Below are positions 57,720 to 64,000 of a stretch of 64,000 bases of DNA, one piece after another. The stretch is from Hofstenia miamia (taxonomy: Eukaryota > Xenacoelomorpha > Acoela): contig SCFE01000052.1 in the NCBI GenBank assembly GCA_004352715.1, positions 1,029,758 through 1,093,757 of the forward strand, in the 5' to 3' direction. The notes under the pieces were generated by a model. It was not told where the DNA came from. It saw nothing but the letters and a program-made list of their open reading frames with translations, and searched no databases. The number at the start of each line of letters is the position of its first letter. The first letter of the stretch is position 1. The position numbers were made by a program, and so were the translations under genes.

Positions 57720-59955
57720 TTGTAAATGTGTGGGTGTTTTGATATCTGCTATGAAATGAATTGACTCCTACCATTTCATTATTAGACAAAATAAATTGTT
57801 TAAACTTTGAAATTTATTTTACACTAATTAGTTTTTCCCAGTGCGAAAAAAACAGAACATTCCTAAAACACGCAGATTGATACTAAAAAGATATTATTGT
57901 TATTAATTTTTGAAAGTTTCATTGATTAGTGTGAATTTAATAAGACATTAATATTTTTCACAAAGAATTTTTACAGCACTATTGTTAATTCCAAACCTTC
58001 AAAATTATATGGTTTTTGACATGATATGCAAAGAATAATCACTACTAATAAATATTTTAAGTGAAGATTTTGATCAAGAGAACTGAATTTATAGTTTGGA
58101 TGATATATTTAACCTTAATAAATGTTTAGTTAAATTTTTGTCTTGCTATTTGTAATTAAGTTTACCCTAGATTTGTAATTATAAAAATAGATATATGACA
58201 TTATTGTAAAAAATAGATATGCAGCATTGTATGCAAATATAAAGACAAATTAGGTTAATATTTAAAAAGGCAGAAGTAATGTTCTTATCACACAATTGCA
58301 ATGAACCATAACTAGGCTTTCTATTTTTAACCTAATATTATCATTTTAAACCAACATAATTTGAGTTCCAAACTTATTTGGTACTTTCGAATGTGAAGCT
58401 CACAAAAAGTTTTTTCTTTTTATGTTATTAATAATAATAATTTACTTGATTTTGGTAAGTACAGTAAATGACATAATATTTGAATCTAAGGTTCAAATTT
58501 TGCAAACTTGTTAAAAAATTATGAGGGTTGGAATGAGACTGATGTTTAGAAATTCAAATATTTCATTAGATGCATCCGATAAAACGTAAATAAAAGTAAA
58601 GAATCGCTTAGTGGATAAAGGAAGAATTCAAAATTACAATCCAACTGCCTTGTAGTCTTTTTAGATAATTTATCTACTCCTCTGTATGATGAAGTAATTG
58701 TCTAAAAATCACCAAATTCTTCATGAATGTCATATTCGGAAGCTGCAAGCAACAAACATCAGTATGGTTGAACCACCTAGTACTTAATTTGAACATTTGT
58801 AAAGTGTCATTCTTTATAGTGGCAGATTCAATTAGTTTGAAATATACCAACAAGTATATTTTAACAATATTGCCATGGCCAAAGCTGTATCTCCAGAAAA
58901 AATCAATTATGATCTACTTAAATATTTAAGGCAAAAATTGGGATTTTGAGCATTATTGTAAAACTAAATTATAATTTTATACACAAAACCTAATAAATAA
59001 TCAACAATTTCTTGATGTTTTTTCACCTTAATTATATCATTTGCACTTCGATTGTATTTAAAACTAAAAAACAAATTTAATATGCTTCTGAAATTAACTC
59101 TTATCACGAAAACTTTGGGAGCTTTAAATTGGAAAGCAATGAAATTAATATCTTTAAGCATTTTTATTCAACATTATAGCATGCAATAGCCAGTATATTT
59201 CTTGTTTAAGACTGTATATACAGAGGCTGAAGATCATCAATTCTTAAAAATACTGGAAGTTTTTTTCAATTTATTGCATTAATTTATTACTAGGAATTCT
59301 AAGTCATTATTGCAGCTCTTCACATTTGAAGACTAACTTGGAAGCGTTCTTAATGTTTAATAGAATTTAGATGATATTCTCATTATAATTGTTAAGAATT
59401 TAAAATAGATAAATAATGGCTTCTTCAAATGCTTAATATTTATTCATTTATTGTCTTGTGATGGAAATTTTGGTTGTTATTAATCACATATACTTTAGGA
59501 AAATACTGTACATCAGGAAGATGCCAGTAAATATTATTTTGGTGTTTTATCTGAAATAAACATCCTATTTAACTTCTTTAATTCAAAGCTCTGCAGGGCC
59601 ATAGCTATATTTGCATTATTATACGCTGTTGCGGTCTAGATTCCTAGTACAATTGGCCCAAACACTTGAAGCCCTTCATAGCTGCTGTTTAAGATTCAGT
59701 TGGACGCATGAAATTAAAAATATATGAAAAAAAAAAAGTTTTAGAATGAACACATCTTTTGATGAATAATGATGATAATTTTTTCAAAAAATTCTTCCTG
59801 CGTCGGCAGTAATTGAAAGTAATCTTCAATTTTTAAATGAAAATTCTGATTTGATAAGAAGTTTTCTTTATTCCAAATTTCTAGATAAGCAGCATGCTAA
59901 AAGTTCATAAAAGTGAGAAGCATCGTTCAGGCACGCCATACACTAAATCAGATAT
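57720..59955. other. Intergenic stretch
   Basis: 2.2 kb of AT-rich sequence. Short ORFs (58723-58929 plus, 58964-59161 minus) have no recognisable content. Confidence 0.5.
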
Positions 59956-60084
59956 AATATAGGGTTGGTGCATAAGTCTTTTCGTTTTTTAAATTTAATT
60001 AAAGCAGTCAATAATGCATTGCAAAGAATAATAATTGAACAAATGTATTAACAAGAACATGAAACCAAAACTATGTTCTTTGCT

Positions 60085-60423
60085 TCATGAGTTGTCATCA
60101 TCTTCACCACGTTGAAAATAATTACCACCGGATGCAATGCATTTTCTCCATCTATCTGGCAAAGCGTGAATTCCCTGACGAAAAAATTCTTCGTTTTTAG
60201 ACTTGAACCAGTTCTTGATGACAGTTATCACATCCTCTGAGGATTTGTAGTTGGCTCCTTTAAGAGCAGCTTTCATGGGACTGAAGAGGTAATAATCACA
60301 TGGGGATAAATCAGGTGAGTATGGCGGGTGTCGTAAGACAGTAAACTGCAGTTCTTGCAATTTTTCTTGGGTGATTCGTGCAGAGTGTGGTCTAGCATTA
60401 TCATGCAAGAAATGAAAATTTTG
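60085..60423 (-). pseudogene. mariner transposase, C-terminal part
   Basis: Minus-strand frame with HDNARPHSA (second catalytic Asp) and YSPDLSPCDYYLFSPMK (third Asp). There are 34 residues between the two aspartates, which makes this a classical DD34D mariner. It ends ...RWRKCIASGGNYF and a stop at 60085. The first catalytic Asp is lost at the N join at 60424. Confidence 0.88.
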
Positions 60424-60524
60424 NGGTGCATAAGTCTTTTCGTTTTTTAAATTTAATTAAAGCAGTCAATAATGCATTGCAAAGAATAATAATTGAACAA
60501 ATGTATTAACAAGAACATGAAACC

Positions 60525-60847
60525 ATTTTATGCAAATGCCGGAGTACCGTTGAATATGAGCAGTTGAGAGCAGCAGCTATTTCGCGAGATGTTGCAAGTT
60601 TGTTCTCCACCAAATGTTGTTCGATTTTGTCTTCGATATTCTCAGTTGGTGGCCTGCCATCTCTATCCTTATCTTCAAAATTGAAAACACCATCCTTGAA
60701 CTGCTTTGTCCAATTCTGGTATGTTCTCTCTGTCACCGTAGAATCTCCGAGGGCACCATTGATCTCTTCCGCAATACGCACACCGTTTAAGCCCCGAATC
60801 CATCCATAGTAAATCAACTTCCTTACATCGCTTTGAGTAAATTCCAT
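60525..60847 (-). pseudogene. mariner transposase, N-terminal DNA-binding part
   Basis: Starts MEFTQSDVRKLIYYGWIRG (the Met at 60859 is a possible alternative). It contains the paired HTH region with TYQNWTKQFKDGVFNFEDKD, RDGRPP, and a second helix-turn-helix ending STVLRHLHKM. The frame then runs into the element's own 3' terminal sequence (VSCSC, stop at 60506), the scar of an internal deletion that removed the whole catalytic domain. Confidence 0.85.
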
Positions 60848-61013
60848 TGCAAAAATCAATAATATGGATTAGCAGTTTTGGATTACAGTTTTGGATTAGT
60901 AGTTAGTAGTAACTAGTAGATATTACACGAGATAGAATATGCCTATAAGGTTAAAATAAGATACTATTGTAAGCTTAGAAATTTAAATAAAAAAACGAAA
61001 AGACTTATCCAAA

Positions 61014-61830
61014 TATCCGTTACAATCGGTTGTAGTTAACACTAATATTTTTCCATTGGCTGAGGTTACAAAAAAATACTCACCTGCAAGGTTCAATGAG
61101 GGTGAAATCTATTGTATTATCAGTAAAATTGAAACCCTTTAAAAAGCGTTTAAAAATCTTTAAGGAAAAATATATTTCAGGTACATCATGGTTAGGATTG
61201 AAATTTTACAACAATGACTATACGATAACTCGTCATTAAAATAATATAAAGTAATTCATACATACCCTGTAAGAATTGTTACTTTTTGTAATGTATGTTT
61301 TTTTGTAACTTATGACGCTAATTAGATAAATTATCAGCTATTGAATTGTAAGCATTTATCTGAATATAGAATCTCTTCTTATCTTTTTATATAAAGGCAT
61401 ACATACACATAAATTTTGCTCATTCAACTTTTATCGATTATAGATAGTATTACCAATATTTTGTCTACGAGATGCTACTTGCTAGGCGATGAATAATGTT
61501 ACCATGATTTCTTGCATAATCATTGTGAGTTTTGCTAAAGCTTTGTCTAGCTCAATTCATTACTGTACTTCAAATACCTTGCTTAGAGACAATAATAAAT
61601 ATTGTTATTGCAACGCATACACACAAATTTTGTAGAATGTATATACCAATAATGAATTCAATTTTGTAAGAATATTATATTAACATCGCATGCCCAATTC
61701 TAATTTGAACACGATTATTTCATTTTTTGAAGTTTACCTTGGTCTATCACCCTCCAATTTCTTGTAAATGAGGCAAGTTCAATCTACATGTGCAAATTTT
61801 TATGAGATATATTTCCAGCTTTTAAACCTA
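61014..61830. other. Intergenic stretch
   Basis: No supported gene or repeat. Confidence 0.4.
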
Positions 61831-61837
61831 GTTAATG

Positions 61838-62100
61838 ATTGAGGGAAATAAAAACAGCAAGCTTTGTTATGTCTAAGATAATTTGAAATTTTTAATATTT
61901 AGAAATATACAGGTAAATTTTGAAAACTCAACCCCTAGAGAGTAAATGTTTTAGCATTATTTATGTATACATTTGAAACAACAAATATAAATTTATTTCA
62001 GTAGGAAATCGTTATGTTCATTATGATTAACACTGTCCGCGCACTAATTTTTATGAACATTTATTGTCACGAAAATGAACGAAATCCATAGATTTTTTAT
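61838..62100. repeat. Adjacent copies of dispersed repeat families 1 and 2
   Basis: The two repeat blocks found 2.5 kb apart at 53.6 and 56.2 kb lie here side by side, in the same order and orientation, only ~17 bases apart. Confidence 0.65.
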
Positions 62101-62449
62101 TATACATATCTAGTTTTTTGACATCTTAGCAATGATGAAGTGAGTCAAAAAAGCGGAGCTAAGCCACGCGAAAATATTTTAAAATATTCAAAGTAGACCC
62201 AAAACTGCAATTCAGGGTCTTAGTTTTTAACTTTATTTTAATAATTTGCCGATTATTTTTGATTTAACAAATCAAAATTAATTTTGAAAACTTGACGTCA
62301 CTGTTACGCCTACTAAAGATGGTTCATTTGACAGAACGGAATGAAAAAAAGCCAGAGTTAACTTTGAAGGAATTCAGCTATATTCTGTTGTCTGAATATA
62401 TAGGCCCTATGTAACACATCTACCGGTTTCTACAAATCCTATTTGTCAT

Positions 62450-62665
62450 CTAATTGTTTTCAATTTTTTTATTATGCAATAAAAGACAATTTTTGCTTAG
62501 TTGAAAATTAAGCAATTGGCTTTCTGTAGAACTATGTGAAAACTTCATATCACAGGACTTTGTGTGATCGTAGATGCTTAACTGACTTTTGTGCTCTCTA
62601 ATTCTTATTTGTAAATTTCTTGACATCGTTTCAATGTATTGTGCACCAGTTGCAAGTAAAATCAT
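62450..62665 (-). mobile_element. Penelope-like element GIY-YIG endonuclease fragment
   Basis: The minus-strand frame reads LLATGAQYIETMSRNLQIRI followed by REHKSQLS. This is the second half of a GIY-YIG endonuclease domain of Penelope-like elements (family pattern YxGET.RxLxxRxxEH), with the GET turned into IET. The catalytic Arg in the R-(x)-EH region is still present. The Tyr-Gly motifs of the first strand are not seen. It ends at a stop at 62450. Confidence 0.5.
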
Positions 62666-62700
62666 ATACTATTTTGGAATCAATTTACATAAAATTAAAG

Positions 62701-63715
62701 GAACCAAGTATAAGCAAAAATATAAAAATTAACTAAATCTACCAAAGTTATTGTAAAAATGTATGTATTGATGAGTATTTTGTGTATTTTATAGTGGGAA
62801 TTTTTTATAATGGTAGAGCGCATTCGGAAACGTCAAATAAAGGATGCATTCTTTCTTAAATCCATAATTCAATAAAAGTTTTTATCGTAGCTAATTTATG
62901 TACAAATCCCAGAAAATTCAGTGGAAATCAGTAGTATCAAATGATTAAACTATTTAACAATTTAAGCCAGGCAATTGCTGCGAATACTTTGAACATGATA
63001 GTTAATGAAGTAAATTTGCACGCATCTGATTGTTTTACAAGTAATTTTACAAATTAAGACCTACTAGATATTTGTACAAAACTGGATATTCTATGTAAAG
63101 CCCTCGTATTCCAGTCCAGCAGATAGATTATAAATTATTTGTAATTTCGCTTGGAGATGTCAAAAAATTGACGAATTAATGTGCATCTATTTTAGTTAGT
63201 TAATTCCACTGTTTCTAAAGCCATTTTATGCTTTTTCTCTAAATATTTTTTATTTATTTAACAATTAGCATTTTCTTTTAATTGTAACGTCAACATTAAG
63301 AAGTACGATAATGGAACAATTGAATGTGATTTCTTTGTATTTCGTTAATTGTTTTAAATATGTATCGAAAAAATGCGATACATGTGAAAACTAATATATT
63401 TGCAAAAAATTCAAAATATTACAATTTTTTGAAATTTTGTGCGTTGCCCTAGAATTAACCGTAGTGTCACGAAATGAACCAATTTTAGCTTTAAACGCAT
63501 TTCCCTTAAGTGCCAGTTGTTCACTAGTTGGATAAGAATTAGCTATTCACTACTTGGCCCAAATCTGCTATATATATATATATATATGTAGCTACAATGA
63601 TAGTATACTTTTTGAGGGTTTAGCGAAAACCAGGAAAATTACCTAACACAAAAAAGAAGTTAGACCCAAAATTATATTTTATTTGTAAAATTACTTTTAC
63701 TACGTGTTTAAAGCA
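62701..63715. other. Intergenic stretch
   Basis: (TA)n at about 63569-63587. No gene seen. Confidence 0.4.
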
Positions 63716-64000
63716 ACAGAATGGCTATGAAAGGCTCACAGCAGCTTTCGGTGATCAAGCTTGTCCACGAGCAACCGTTTCCAACTGGTTTGCAGAATTT
63801 CGGCGTGGGCAGCAATCACTTGAAGATGATGAACGCTATGGCAGACCAATTTCGGCAATGGGTGAAGAACATGTTGCTGTGAAGACAATGGTGGATGAAG
63901 ATGCGAGAGTGACAGTCAGCCAGATAGAGCAGAAGTTGGGCATTTCATCGATAACAAAGAAACGATTTAAGTCCTCAGCAGCAGCAGAGCGGGCCTACAT
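63716..64000 (+). mobile_element. Second mariner-like transposase, N-terminal part, cut by the window end
   Basis: An open frame to the end of the window reads NGYERLTAAFGDQACPRATV, then FRRGQQSLEDDERYGRPIS and VTVSQIEQKLGISS. This is the mariner HTH_48-type DNA-binding domain, followed by the second HTH (RxTxxxIxxxLGIS). No ATG in frame is visible just upstream, so the 5' end is probably truncated. It differs from the 60-kb mariner and belongs to another lineage. Confidence 0.8.

Larger units (their letters stand above)
59962..61013 (-). mobile_element. mariner element (DD34D), joined from two copies
   Basis: Outer ends GGGTTGGTGCATAAGTCTTT and, reversed, TTTGGATAAGTCTTTTCG share the TIR core ATAAGTCTTTTCGTTTTTT and sit next to TA dinucleotides, as mariner elements do. 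The single N at 60424 is followed by an exact second copy of the left end (60425-60524 equals 59966-60065), which runs directly into the N-terminal coding half. So 60425-61013 is an internally deleted copy, and 59962-60423 is the left part of a fuller copy. Confidence 0.85.

Noticed and set aside
60564-60809. Plus-strand 81-codon ORF in the mariner element
   Set aside because: Antisense shadow of the transposase N-terminal domain.
1-64000. CRISPR arrays, operons, ribosome binding sites, rRNA and tRNA genes
   Set aside because: The sequence is eukaryotic with spliced genes. No regularly spaced short repeats, and no tRNA or rRNA signature was found by eye.

Overview
The window is AT-rich nuclear DNA of an invertebrate animal. 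Evidence for this is spliced genes with GT-AG introns and animal protein families (retinol-dehydrogenase-like SDR, PLAC8, extracellular EGF modules). The transposon load is also animal-like: CR1/jockey-type LINE tails, Penelope-like, Ty3/Gypsy, mariner, DUF7869-type and several MITEs, with many (TA)n tracts. I cannot name the species; a marine invertebrate such as a tunicate, cnidarian or mollusc would fit. The assembly is draft: five long N gaps, plus ten single-N joins, most of them flanked by exact local duplications that are probably unmerged overlaps or haplotypes.

Layout. 0-9 kb: LINE remnants, hairpins, a local duplication and a long gap. 9.9-12.8 kb: a TTAA-flanked element with forkhead-like GTTTACA motifs and two minus-strand copies of an unrecognised single-exon, N-glycosylated type II membrane protein. 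13.5-13.8 kb: two minus-strand EGF exons separated by a 40-nt intron. 16.4-21.5 kb: a decayed copy and an intact plus-strand copy of the membrane protein, with a TIR-bounded DNA transposon encoding a broken DUF7869-type protein between them. 23.3-31.5 kb: SDR gene copy 1 (five exons), with a nested antisense exon in its first intron. 31.9-39.7 kb: duplicated flank, Gypsy and other transposon debris, a CGGGT-rich element and a diverged ~0.5-kb tandem repeat. 40.9 kb: a GC-rich 40-codon ORF for a possible membrane micropeptide. 43.4-48.4 kb: SDR copy 2, whose first exon is cut by a transposon. 48.8 kb: a 190-bp MITE with a 9-bp target duplication. 49-52 kb: almost empty. 52.8-57.7 kb: Penelope debris carrying hammerhead-like cores, then the last two exons of a PLAC8-family gene. 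60-64 kb: one mariner element, a Penelope GIY-YIG fragment and the start of a second mariner transposase.

The clearest host biology is the tandem SDR pair. All four intron phases match and three of the exons are equal in length, so the pair arose by duplication. Copy 2 has lost its cofactor-binding exon to a transposon. The second item is the small family of type II membrane proteins with at least four copies. The remainder is mostly a record of transposon insertion, internal deletion and decay.
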